In this document: positions 11,801-23,800 of the stretch, piece by piece | How the letters are laid out: each line of letters starts with the position of its first letter | How positions within the stretch are numbered: position 1 is the first letter of the stretch | NCBI RefSeq assembly: GCF_964199755.1 | Contig: NC_133911.1 | Location: forward strand, 2,321,001-2,385,000 | DNA length: 64,000 nt | Source of the DNA: Larus michahellis | Lineage: Eukaryota; Chordata; Aves; Charadriiformes; Laridae | Reading direction: 5' to 3' | Translations under genes and position numbers: made by a program | Notes under the pieces: model-generated | What the model was told of the DNA's origin: nothing | What the model saw: the letters and a program-made list of their open reading frames with translations, nothing else | Database searches by the model: none

Positions 11801-14800
11801 GAGCGTGGCGCACGAGGCACAGCAGGGCGCGATGCGTGCAGGAGCACAGTGCATGATGCGTGCTGAGCCGCGATGCACGCTGGGGCGCCGTGCACGGTGC
11901 ATGCTGGGCTGGGCTGCGCACCAGGGTGCGATGGATGCTGCACGCCGTGGTGCAGCGCACACCAGGGTGTGACGCATGCCAAACTCTGCACATGCAGTGC
12001 GTTGCAAGGCATGGTGCACGCTGGAGCGCGATGCACGATGCATGCCAGGGTGCAATGTGCAGTGCGTGCCAGGGTGCGACGCGCACCGGGGTGCGTTGCA
12101 TGATGCATGCCGGGGTGTGATGCATGCCAGAGCGTCATGCCTGATGCCCTATGCAAGAGGCTCAGCTCATGCAGCGGGTGCAGCCCCTTGCAGTGTGGGT
12201 ACCCCCCATGCAGCAGGCGCAACCCCCAGGCAGCAGGGTGCGATGCATGCCGAGGTGCGACGCAGGATGTGTGGTGGGGCGCGGTGCATGCCAAGGCGCG
12301 ATGCAGGATGCATGGCGGTGCATGCTGAGGCACGATGCAGCATGCATGGTGGGTGCGGTACATGCCGAGGTGCGATGCAGGACGCGTGGCAGGGCACGAT
12401 GCATGCTGAGGCGTGATGCAGGATGCATGGCAGGGCGCGGTGCGTGCCAAGGCACGATGCAGGATGCACGGCGGTGCACGGTGAGGTGCAATGCAGGGTG
12501 CGTGGCGGGGCAAGGTGCACGCCGAGGCATGATGCAGGACGCACGGCGGGATCCAGTGCACGCCGAGGTGCGATGCAGGGTGCGTGGTGGGATGCAGTGC
12601 ATGCCAAGGCGTGATGCAGGATGCATGGCAGTGCATGCTGAGGTGCGATGCAGGATGCATGGCGGGACGCGGTGCATGCCGGGGTGCGATGCAGGACGCG
12701 TGGCGGGACGCGGCGCATGCCGGCCGTGGCCTGACGCCGCACCGCTGGGCTCCGCAGGAGGCCTCGCGCGCCCAGGAGCCGTCGCCGGCGGAGGTGGAGG
12801 CTCTGCGCGCCGAGGTGGAGCTGCTCCGGCAGACGCTGCAGGATGTCACCCAGGTGTTGGGGGCTCCCCACTGCCCCTCCGTCCCCTGCAGCTGGGGGGT
12901 CCCCTTTCCCCGCCTCAGTTTCCCCTTTCCCCAGCCTCAGTTTCCCCTCCACTGCCTAAGTTTTGCCTCCCCTTCCTCAGTTTCCCCCTCTTGCCTGTTT
13001 CCCCCTTTCCTCAGTCCCCCCCTTTCCTCAGTTTCCCTCCTCCTTTCCTCAGTTTCCCCCCTTTCCTCAGTTTCCCCCTCCCTGCCTCAGTTACCCCCCT
13101 GTGCCTCAATTTCCCCCTCCTTCCTCAGTTTCCCCCCTCCCTGCCTCAGTTTCCCCCCTCCTTCCTCAGTTTCCCCCTCCTTCCTCAATTTCCCCCCTCC
13201 TTCCTCAATTTCCCCCCTTCTCTGCCTCAGTTTCCCCCCTCCCTGCCCCAGTTTCCCCCCTCCTCTGCCTCAATTTCCCCCTCCTTCCTCAGTTCCCCCC
13301 CCCCGCCTCAGTTTCCCCCCTCCCTGCCCCGGTTTCCCCCTCCTCTGCCTCAGTTTCCCCCCTCCTTCCTCAGTTTCCCCCCTCCTTCCTCAATTTCCCC
13401 CTCCTTCCTCAATTTCCCCCCTCCTCTGCCTCAATTTCCCCCCTCCTCTGCCTCAGTTTCCCCCCTCCCTGCCCCGGTTTCCCCCTCCTCTGCCTCAGTT
13501 TCCCCCTCCTTCCTCAGTTTCCCCCCTCCCTGCCTCAATTTCCCCCTCCTTCCTCAGTTCCCCCCCCCTTCCTCAGTTTCCCCCCTCCCTGCCTCAGTTT
13601 CCCCCTCCTTCCTCAGTTTCCCCCCTCCTCTGCCTCAGTTTCCCCCCTCCCTGCCTCAATTTCCCCCTCCTTCCTCAGTTTCCCCCTCCTTCCTCAGTTT
13701 CCCCCTCCTTCCTCAGTTTCCCCCCTCCTCTGCCTCAGTTTCCCCCCTCCCTGCCTCAGTTTCCCCTGGGTGACGGGGGTCTCCCCTCCCAGGCGGTGCT
13801 GGCAGACGACCCCGAGCAGCCGCCGCCGCTGCCGCCCCCCCTGGAGCCCCCGCCGTGTCCCCCCGCATCCCCTGGCCGCGGCCTCTCCCCCAGCGCCGCC
13901 GCCGCCGCCGTGCACGCCGCCCTGCGCCGCCGCCACCTCCAGCTGCAGGTGAGCTCCGGGGGGGGGGGCATGGTTTGGGGGAGGCGAGGATGAGGATGAT
14001 GAAGGCTGACCCCCCCTCTTTATGTGTGTGTGTCCCCCCGCATCCTCCCAGGAGGCCCGTGGCCAGGCGGAGGCCAGCCGGGAGGCGGCGGGGGGCCTGC
14101 GGCGGGCGCTGGGGGACAGCGAGCAGCGGCTGGGGACCCTGGAGCAGCGGCTGGAGCAGCTCAGCGCCGAGGCCGGGGGCTGCCGGCGGGCGCAGGACGA
14201 GGCCCTGCGAGAGGCGGCCCGGCTGCGGGCAGAGGCTGAGGTCCTGCGCAGGTACCCGCTGGCCGTCCGTCTGTCCCGAGCTCCGTCCGTCTGTCCCGAG
14301 CTCCATCCGTGTGTCCCGAGCTCCGTCCATCTGTCCTGAGCTCCATGTGTCCCGAGCTCCATCCGTCTGTCCCGAGCTCCGTCCGTCTGTCCCGAGCTCC
14401 GTCCGTCTGTCCCAAGCTCTGTCCATCTGTCCCGAGGTCCGTTCGTCCATCTTTCCCGAGCTCCGTCCATCTGTCCCAAGCTCTGTCCGTCTGTCCCGAG
14501 GTCCGTCCGTCCGTCTGTCCCGAGCTCTGTCCGTCTGTCCCGAGCTCCATCTATGTGTCCCGAGCTCCGTCCATCTGTCCTGACCTCCATGTGTCCCGAG
14601 CTTTGTCCGTCTGTCCCGAGCTCTGTCCATCCGTCCTGAGCTCCGTCCGTCTGTCCTGAGCTCCATCTGTGTGTCCCGAGCTCCGTCCATCTGTCCTGAG
14701 CTCCATGTGTCCCAAACTCCGTCCGTCTGTCCCAAGCTCTGTCCATCTGTCCCGAGCTCCGTCCGTCTTTCCTGAGCTCCATCTATGTGTCCCGAGCTCC

Positions 14801-17800
14801 GTCCGTCTGTCCCGAGCTCCATCTGTGTGTCCTGAGCACTGTCCATCCATCCTGAGCTCCGTCTGTCTGTCCCAAGCTCTGTCCATCTGTCCCGAGGTCC
14901 GTTAGTCCGTCTGTCCCGAGCTCCGTCCATCTGTCCCGAGCTCCATCTGTGTGTCCTGAGCACTGTCCATCCATCCTGAGCTCCGTCTGTCTGTCCCAAG
15001 CTCTGTCCATCTGTCCCGAGGTCCGTTAGTCCGTCTGTCCCGAGCTCCGTCCATCTGTCCCGAGCTCCATGTGTCCCGAGCTCTGTCCGTCTGTCCCGAG
15101 CTCCGTCCATCTGTCCCGAGCTCCATGTGTCCCGAGCTCTGTCCGTCTGTCCTGAGCTCCGTCCATCTGTCCTGAGCTCCATCTGTCTGTCCCAAGCTCT
15201 GTCCATCTGTCCCGAGGTCCATTTGTCCGTCTGTCCTGAGCTCCGTCCGTCTGTCCTGAGTTCCATCTGGCTTTCCTGAGCTCCATCTATGTGTCCCAAC
15301 CTCCATCCGTCTGTCCTGAGCTCCGTCTGTCTGTCCCAAGCTCTGTCCATCTGTCCCGAGGTCCGTCTGTCTCTCCTGAGCTCTGTCCATCTGTCCCGAG
15401 GTCCATCCCTGTGTCCCGAGCTCCATCCGTCTGTCCCAAACTCCATCCATCCCTCTGTTGCTGTCATAGAATCATAGACTCATAGAATCGATGAGGTTGG
15501 AAGGGACCTTTAAGATCATCGAGTCCAACCTTTAGCCTACCCTGACAAGAGCCACTTCTAAACCGTGTCCCTCAGTGCCCCATCTACCCTTTTTTTAAAC
15601 ACCTCCAGGGATGGTGAATCCACCACCTCCCTGGGCAGCCTATTCCAATGTTTAATAACCCTTTCAGTGAAAAAATGTCTCCTAATATCTAATCTAAACC
15701 TCCCCTGACGTAACTTGAACCCGTTTCCCCTCGTCCTATCACTTGTCACCAGGGAGAAGAGGTCAGCCCCCATCTCTCTACAACCTCCTTTCAGGGAGTT
15801 GTAGAGGGTGATAAGGTCTCCCCTCAGCCTCCTCTTCTCCAGGCTAAACAACCCCAGCTCCCTCAGTCGTTCTTCATAAGGTTTGTCCTCCAGACCCCTC
15901 ACCAGCTTTGTAGCCCTTCTCTGGACACGCTCCAACACCTCAATGTCCCTCTTGTAGCGAGGGGCCCAAAACTGAACGCAGTACTCGAGGTGGGGCCTCA
16001 CCAGTGCCGAGTACAGGGGGATGATCACTTCCCTAGTCCGGCTCACCACACTATTCCTGATACAGGCCAGGATGCTGTTGGCCCTCTTGGCCACCTGGGC
16101 ACACTGCTGGCTCATATTCAGCCGGCTGTCAACCAAGTCCTTTTCTGTCGAGCTGCTTTCAAGCCACTCTGCCCCAGTCCTGTAGCGCTGCATGGGGTTG
16201 TTGTGTCCCAAGTGCAGGACCCGGCATTTGGCCTTGTTGAACCTCATACCATTGGTCTCAGCCCATCGGTCCAGCCTGTCCAGATCCCTCTGCAGAGCCA
16301 ACCTACCCTCAAACGGATCAACATGCCCGCCCAGCTTAGTGTCACCTGCGAACTTACTGAGGGTGCATTCGATCCCTTCATCCAGATCATTGATAAAGAT
16401 CTTAAAGAGAACCGGCCCCAGCACCGAGCCCTGGGGGACACCACTTGTGACCGGACACCAACTGGATTTAACTCCATTTACCACCACTCTCTGGGCACGG
16501 CCATCCAGCCAGTTTTTTACCCAGCGAAGAGTACACCTGTCCAGGCCATGAGCAGCCAGTTTCTCCAGGAGAATGCTCTGGGAAACGGTGTCAAAAGCTT
16601 TGCAAAAATCCCAGTAGATAACATCCACAGCTTTTCCCTCATCCACTAAGTGGGTCACCTTATCATAGAAGGATATTAGGTTTGATAGGCATGACCTGCC
16701 CTTCACAAACCCATGCTGACTGGGCCTGATCACCCTGTTCTCCTGCATGTGCCGTGTAATGGCACTGAGGAGGATCTGTTCTGATCCTCCTCCACTGAGG
16801 AGGATCTGTCCCTGTGCTTGCGTCTGTCTGTCTCTCTGTGTCCTCGTGTGTCCATCTGTCCCTCTGCATCCCCGCGTTGGTCCCTCTGCAGCCTTGTGTG
16901 TATCTGTCCGTCTGTCCCTCTGCGTCCTTGTGTGTCCGTCTGTCCCTCTGTGTCCCTGCACATCCATCTGTGTGTCCATCTGCCCACCCGTGTCCATCTG
17001 TCTGTCTGTGTCCGCCTGTCCGTCCGCCTGCCCACCCGTGTCCATGTGGCTGTCCATGTCTGTCTGTCCATCCATCTGCCCACCCATGTCCATCTGTCTG
17101 TGTCCGTCTGTCCGTCCGCCTGCCCACCTGTGTCCATGTGTCTGCCTGTCCATCCGTCTGCTCACCCATGTCCGTCTGCCTACCCGTTGTCTGTCTGTCC
17201 ATCCATCTGCACACCCATGTCTGTCTGTCCGTCTGCGTTCACCTGTCCATCCGTCTGCCCACCCATGTCCATCTGTCCATCTGCACACCTATGTCCATCT
17301 GTCTGTGTCCACCTGTCCGTCCATCTGCCCACCCGTGTCCATCTGTCCGTCTGTGTCCACCTGTCCATCCGTCTGCCCACCCGTGTCCACGTGTCCACCT
17401 CCATCCATCTGCACGCCCATGTCCATCTGTCCGCCCAACCCGTGTCCATCTGTGTCCACCTGTCCATCTCTCTGCCCACCCATGTCCATCTGTCCGTCTG
17501 CCCACCCATGTCCATCTGTCCGTGTCCACCTGTCCATCCGTCTGCTCACCCGTGTGTCTGTCCGTCCATCTGTCCATCTGTGTCCATCTGTCCATCTGTG
17601 TCCATCTGTCCATCCGTCTGCCCACCCATGTCCATCTGTCCATCTGCACACCCATGTCCATCTGTCCGTGTCCACCTGTCCATCCGTCTGCTCACCCGTG
17701 TGTCTGTCCATCCATCTGCCCACCTGTGTCCATCTGTCCATCTGTGTCCACCTGTCCATTTGTCTGCTCGCCCATGTCCATCTGTCCATCCACCTGCCCA

Positions 17801-20800
17801 CCTGTGTCCATCTGTCTGTCTGTGTCCATCTGTCCATCCATCTGCCCACCCGTGTCCATCTGTCTGTCTGTGTCCACCTGTCCATCCGTCTGCCCACCCG
17901 TGTCCACGTGTCCGCCTCCATCCCTCTGCACGCCCATGTCCATCTGTCCACCCAACCCGTGTCCGTCGGTCCATCTGTGTCCATCTGTCCATCCGCCTGC
18001 CTACCCATGTCCGTCTGTCTGTTCGTGTCCACCTGTTTGTCCATCTGCCCACCCGTGTCCATGTGTCTGTCCATGTCCACCTGTCCATCCGTCTGCTCAC
18101 CCATGTCCATCTGTCCGTCCATCTGCACACCTGTGTCCATCTGTCTGTGTCCACCTGTCCATCCGTCTGCCCACCCGTGTCCACGTGTCCGCCTCCATCC
18201 ACCTGCACGCCCATGTCCATCTGTCCGCCCACCCGTGTCCGTCTGTCCATCTGTGTCCACCTGTCCATCCATCTGCCCACCCGTGTCCATCTGTCTGTGT
18301 CCATCTGTCCATCCACCTGCCCTCCTGTGTCCATCTGTCTGTCTGTGTCCACCTGTCCATCCGTCTGCCCACCCGTGTCCACGTGTCCGCCTCCATCCCT
18401 CTGCACGCCCATGTCCATCTGTCCACCCAACCCGTGTCCGTCTGTCCATCTGTGTCCATCTGTCCATCCGCCTGCCTACCCATGTCTGTCTGTCTGTTCG
18501 TGTCCACCTGTTTGTCCATCTGCCCACCCGTGTCCATGTGTCTGTCCATGTCTGCCTGTCCATCCGTCTGCTCACCCATGTCCGTCTGCCCACCCATTGC
18601 CTGTCTGTCCATCCATCTGCACACCCATGTCTGTCTGTCCGTCTGTGTCCACCTGTCCATCCGTCTGCCCACCCATGTCCATCTGTCCGTCCATCTGCAC
18701 ACCTGTGTCCATCTGTCTGTGTCCACCTGTCCATCCGTCTGCCCACCCGTGTCCACGTGTCCGCCTCCATCCACCTGCACGCCCATGTCCATCTGTCCGC
18801 CCACCCGTGTCCGTCTGTCCATCTGTGTCCATCTGTCCATCCGTCTGCCCACCCATGTCCATCTGTCCATCTGCACACCCATGTCCATCTGTCTGTGTCC
18901 ACCCGTCCATCCGTCTGCTCACCTGTGTGTCTGTCCATCCACCTGCCCACCTGTGTCCATCTGTCTGTCTGTGTCCACCTGTCCATCCGTCTGCCCACCT
19001 GTGTCCACGTGTCCACCTCCATCCACCTGCACGCCCATGTCCATCTGTCCACCCAACCCGTGTCCATCTGTCCATCTGTGTCCATCTGTCCATCCGCCTG
19101 CCCACCCGTGTCCGTCTGTCTGTTCGTGTCCACCTGTTTGTCCATCTGCCCACCTGTGTCCATCTGTCCGTCCATGTCTGCCTGTCCATCCGCCTGCTCA
19201 CCCATGTCCATCCGTCTGTTCGTGTCCACCTGTCCGTCCATCGGCCCACCCGTGTCCATCTGCCTACCTGTGTCCGTCCGTCCGTCCATCCATCTGCACG
19301 CCCATGTCCATCTGTCCGCCCGCCTGTGTCCGTCTGTCCGTCTGTGTCCACCTGTCCGTCCCCCTGCCCACCGCTGGCCGCCTGTCCCTCCGCCAGGGAG
19401 CGGCTGCGGGCGGAGGAGGCGCTGGCGGAGGAGCAGCAGCGGGTGGGTGCCCTGCAGCAGGAGCGGGCGCAGCTGCAGCGCCGGGGCGAAGGGCTGGAGG
19501 ACGCCCGGGACGAGGCCACCCGCGCCGCCGAGGACGCCCGCCAGCAGCTGGAGCACAGGTGGGGGCGAGGCGGGGGGGGTGACACGACACACCAACACGT
19601 GGAGGGTGGGGGGAGCTGCCACCCCCCCCCGGGGTGCTGCGTGACAGCGGGTGCTGCGAGATAGTGGGTGCTGCAGCATCCCCCTCCCCAAAGCGGGTGC
19701 TGCAAAATCCCAGTGGGTCCCCTGCACCCCCCCCCAAGAGGGTCCTTCGAACCTCCCCCCCCCACCCCCCCCCAAAGGTGGGTGCTGTAACCCCCCATCA
19801 AGTGGGGGCTGCAAAATCTCAGTGGGGCCCCTGAAGGCCCCCCGGGATGGTCCCCTGAAGCCCCCTCCCCACCGATGTGGGTGCTGCCACCTCCCTCCCA
19901 CCCCCAAACTGGGTGCTGCAACCCCCCCACCCTGTGGGTGCCGCAAAATTTCAGTGGGGTGCTGGAACAACCCCCCCCCCCCCCCACTCCAAGTGGGGGC
20001 CGCAAAATCTCAGCGGGTGCTGCAACCCCCCCGCGAGTGGCTCCCCTCAGGGCCCCCCCCCCCCCCCCAAAAGCGGGTGCAGCAGGCCCTGCTGCCCCCA
20101 AGCGGGTGCTGCAAAAGAGTGGGTGCTGCATTTCCCCCCCCCTTCCCCGTTCCCCCCCCACCCCACCCCCCCGTTAGCCAGCAGCAGGCGGAGGAGCTGG
20201 AGGCGCAGCGGGCCGGGGCGCAGCGGGAGCTGCTGGAGGCGCGGGAGGCGCTGAGGCGGGCGGCCATGGAGGCCGAGGTGGCGAGGGGCGAGCGGGAGGC
20301 GCTGGCAGAGGCGCTCAGCAAGGTGGGTGCCCCCATCCACACCCCCCCACCCCCCCCCCCCACCCACTTCCCCCCCCCGGGACCCCCTGCAGCGGGTGCA
20401 GCCCTGTGCAGTGGGTGCAACAACACCCACCCCCATCAGGCTTAGCCCCCTCTGCGGCGGGTGCAACCCCTGCACCAAGTCGTCCCCCCCCCCCCCCACA
20501 CCATGCAGCAGGTGACCCCCCCTCCCCCCTGCACTGGGTCGGGCCCCCCCCAACAAGCACTGGGTGCCCCCTGTGCGCTGGGTGCCCCCCAAGCAGCAGG
20601 TCCCCCCCCACCACCACCATGTACTGGTACCCCCCCACCCCCCATGCGCTGGGTGCCCCCTGAGCACTGGGTTGTCCCCCCCCCCGCCATGTATTGGTAC
20701 CCCCCCCCACCCCAAGCACTGGGTACCCCCCAAACAGCAGGTTCCCCCCGGCTATGCGCTGGGTGCCCCCCCATGCAGCGGGTGCCCCCCAAGCAATGGG

Positions 20801-23800
20801 TGTCCCCCCCCGTGCCCTGGGTGCCCCCTGAGCACTGGGTCGTGTCCCCCCCCATGTATTGGTACCCCCCCCAAGCACTGGGTACCCCCCAAACAGCAGA
20901 TCCCCCCCCCCCGCTATGCACTGGGTGCCCCCCCAAGCACTGGGCTTCCCCCAAAGCACTGGTAACCCCCATGCCCTGGGTGTCCCCCCCATGCCCTTGG
21001 TGCCCCCCGTGCTCTGGTTGCCCCCCCGTGCTCTGGTTGGCCCACCATGTCCTGGGTGTCCCTATGTCCTGAGTGCCGCCCCCCAAACAGCAGGTCCCCC
21101 GCATGCCCTGGGTGCCCCCCCAAGCAGCAGGTCCCCCCCCACGCTCTGCGTGCCCCCAGTGCTCTGGTTCCCCCCATGCACTGGGTCCCCCCATGCACTG
21201 GCTGCCCCCCATGCCCTGGTCGCGCCCCCCCCCCCCCCCCATGCCCTGGTCCCCCTCATGCACTAGGTGCACCCCCATGCCCTTGGTGCCCCCCGTGCCC
21301 TGGTTGCCCCCCAAGCAGCAGGTCCCCCCCATGCCCTGGGTGCTCCCTATGCCGTGGTCCCCCCCATGCACTGGGTGCTCCCATGCAGCAGGTGCCCCCC
21401 GTGCCCTGGGTGCCCCCCCATACCCTTGGTGCCCCCCATGCCCTGGGTGCCCTCCAAGCAGCAGGTCCCCCTCAAGCACTGGTACCCCCCCATGCCCTGG
21501 GTCACCCCCCATGCACTGGGTGCCCCCCATCCAGCAAGTGCCCCCCCCATGCCCTAAGTCCCCCCTGTGCCCTGGTTTCCCCCCATGGCCTGAGTGTCCC
21601 CAAGACGCAGGTGCCCCCCGCCCCGTGCCCTGAGTGCCCTCCGTTCCCTGGGTGCCCCCCATGCAGCAGGTGCCCCCCCATACCCTTGGTGCCCCCCAAG
21701 CAGCAGGTGCCCCCCCCATGCCCTGGGTGCCCTCCGTTCCCTGGGTGCCCCCAAGCAGCAGGTCCCCCCCATGCCCTGGGTGCTCCCTATGCCGTGGTCC
21801 CCCCCATGCCCTGGGTGCCCCCATGCAGCGGGTGCCCCCCGTGCCCTGGGTGGCCCCCCATACCCTTGGTGCCCCCCATGCCCTGGGTGCCCTCCAAGCA
21901 GCAGGTCCCCCTCAAGCACTGGTACCCCCCCATGCCCTGGGTCACCCCCCATGCACTGGGTGCCCCCCATCCAGCAAGTGCCCCCCCCATGCCCTAAGTC
22001 CCCCCTGTGCCCTGGTTTCCCCCCATGGCCTGAGTGTCCCCAAGACGCAGGTGCCCCCCCCCCCCCGCCCCGTGCCCTGAGTGCCCTCCGTTCCCTGGGT
22101 GCCCCCCATGCAGCAGGTGCCCCCCCATACCCTTGGTGCCCCCCAAGCAGCAGGTGCCCCCCCCATGCCCTGGGTGCCCTCCGTTCCCTGGGTGCCCCCA
22201 TGCAGCAGGTCCCCCCCATGGCCTGGGTGCTCCCTATGCCGTGGTCCCCCCCGTGCCCTGGGTGCTCCCATGCAGCAGGTCCCCCCCATGCCCTGAGTGC
22301 CCCCCAAGCAGCAGGTGCCCCCACCCGCGCTGTCCCCCCCCCCTCCCCAGGCTCAGAGCAGCTGCGGGGAGCGGGCGGCGGCGGAGCGGGCGGCGGCGGC
22401 GGAGGCGGCCCGGCTGCGGGAGGCGCTGGCCAGGACCAGCGAGCTGGCGGCCGGGCTGGCCCGGGAGCGGCGGGAGCTGGCCCGGGGGCTGGCCCGGCTG
22501 CAGCAGGAGCGGGAGAGCGGCCGCAGCCGCAGCCGGGAGCTGGGCCGGGAGCTGGCGGCGCTGCGGGGGAGGCTGGAGCGGGGCCGGCGGGCCGGGGCGG
22601 CCGAACGGCTGGGGCTGGAGCGGGCCCGCCGGGCGGCCGAGGAGGGCTGGCGGGGGCTGCGGGGCGAGCTGCGGGCACTGCGGGGCCAGCATCTCCGGCT
22701 GCGCCAGCACCTGGGCCAGGTGGGGCGGGGAGGGGAGGGGAGGGTGCAGGGGGCGACTGGGAGGGACGGGGAGGGTACAGGGGGGACTGGGAGGGACGGG
22801 GAGGGTACAGGGGGCGACTGGGAAGGATGAGGAGGGTGAATGGGGTAACTGGGAGGGATGGGGAGGGTGCAGGGGGTGACTGGGATCACGCATGGGGCAA
22901 CTGGGAGGGATGGGGCGGGTGCAGGGGGTAACTGGGAAGGATGAGGAGGGTGCAAGTGGTGACTGGGAGAGATGGGGAGGGTGAATGGAGTAACTGGGAG
23001 GGATGGGGAGGGTGGAGGGGGGGACTGGGATGGATGGGGAGGGTGAATGGGGTAACTGGGAAGGATGGGGAGGGTGCAGGGGGGGACTGGGAGGGATGGG
23101 GAGGGTGAATGGGGTAACTGGGAGGGATGGGGAGGGTGCAGGGGGCGACTAGGAGGGTGAATGGGGTTACTGGGAGGGATGGGCAGGGTGTCCAGGGTAA
23201 CTGGAAGGGATGGAGAGGGTGCAGAGGGTAACTGGGAGGGACGGGGAGGGTGCAGGGGGGAACTGGGAGAGGTGGGGAGGGTGTATGGGGTGACTGGGAG
23301 GGATGGGGAGGGTGCAGGGGGCGACTGGGAGGGGTGGGGAGGGTATATGGGGCGACTGGGAGGGACGGGGAGGGTGCAGGGGGCGACTGGGAGGGGTGGG
23401 GAGGGTGCAGGGGGTGACTGGGATCATGCATGGGGCAACTGGGAGGGATGGGGCAGGTGCAGGGGGTAACTGGGAAGGATGAGGAGGGTGCAAGGGGTGA
23501 CTGGGAGGGATGGAGAGGGTGCGAGGGGTGACTGGGGAGGGTGCAGGGGGTGACTGGGAGGGATGGAGAGGGTGCGGGGGGTGACCGGGATCATGCAGGG
23601 GGCAACTGGGAGGGATAGGCGGGTGCAGGGGGTAACTGGGAAGGATGAGGAGGGTGCAAGGTGTGACTGGGAGGGATGGAGTGGTTGCATAAGGCAACTG
23701 GGAGGGATGTGGAGGGTGAATGAGGTAACTGGGAGGTATATGGAAGGTGAATGGGATAACTGGGATGGATGGAGAGGGTGCAGGGGGTGACTAGGAGGGT

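Noticed and set aside
15558-17288. A single 576-codon gene on the reverse strand
   Set aside because: It is a CR1 reverse-transcriptase fragment read through into a minisatellite, lacking the first catalytic aspartate and the upstream domains.
16747-19664. Forward open frames of 922-965 codons rich in Cys, Pro, Ser and His
   Set aside because: They overlap in three frames and consist only of minisatellite units inside CROCC intron 11.
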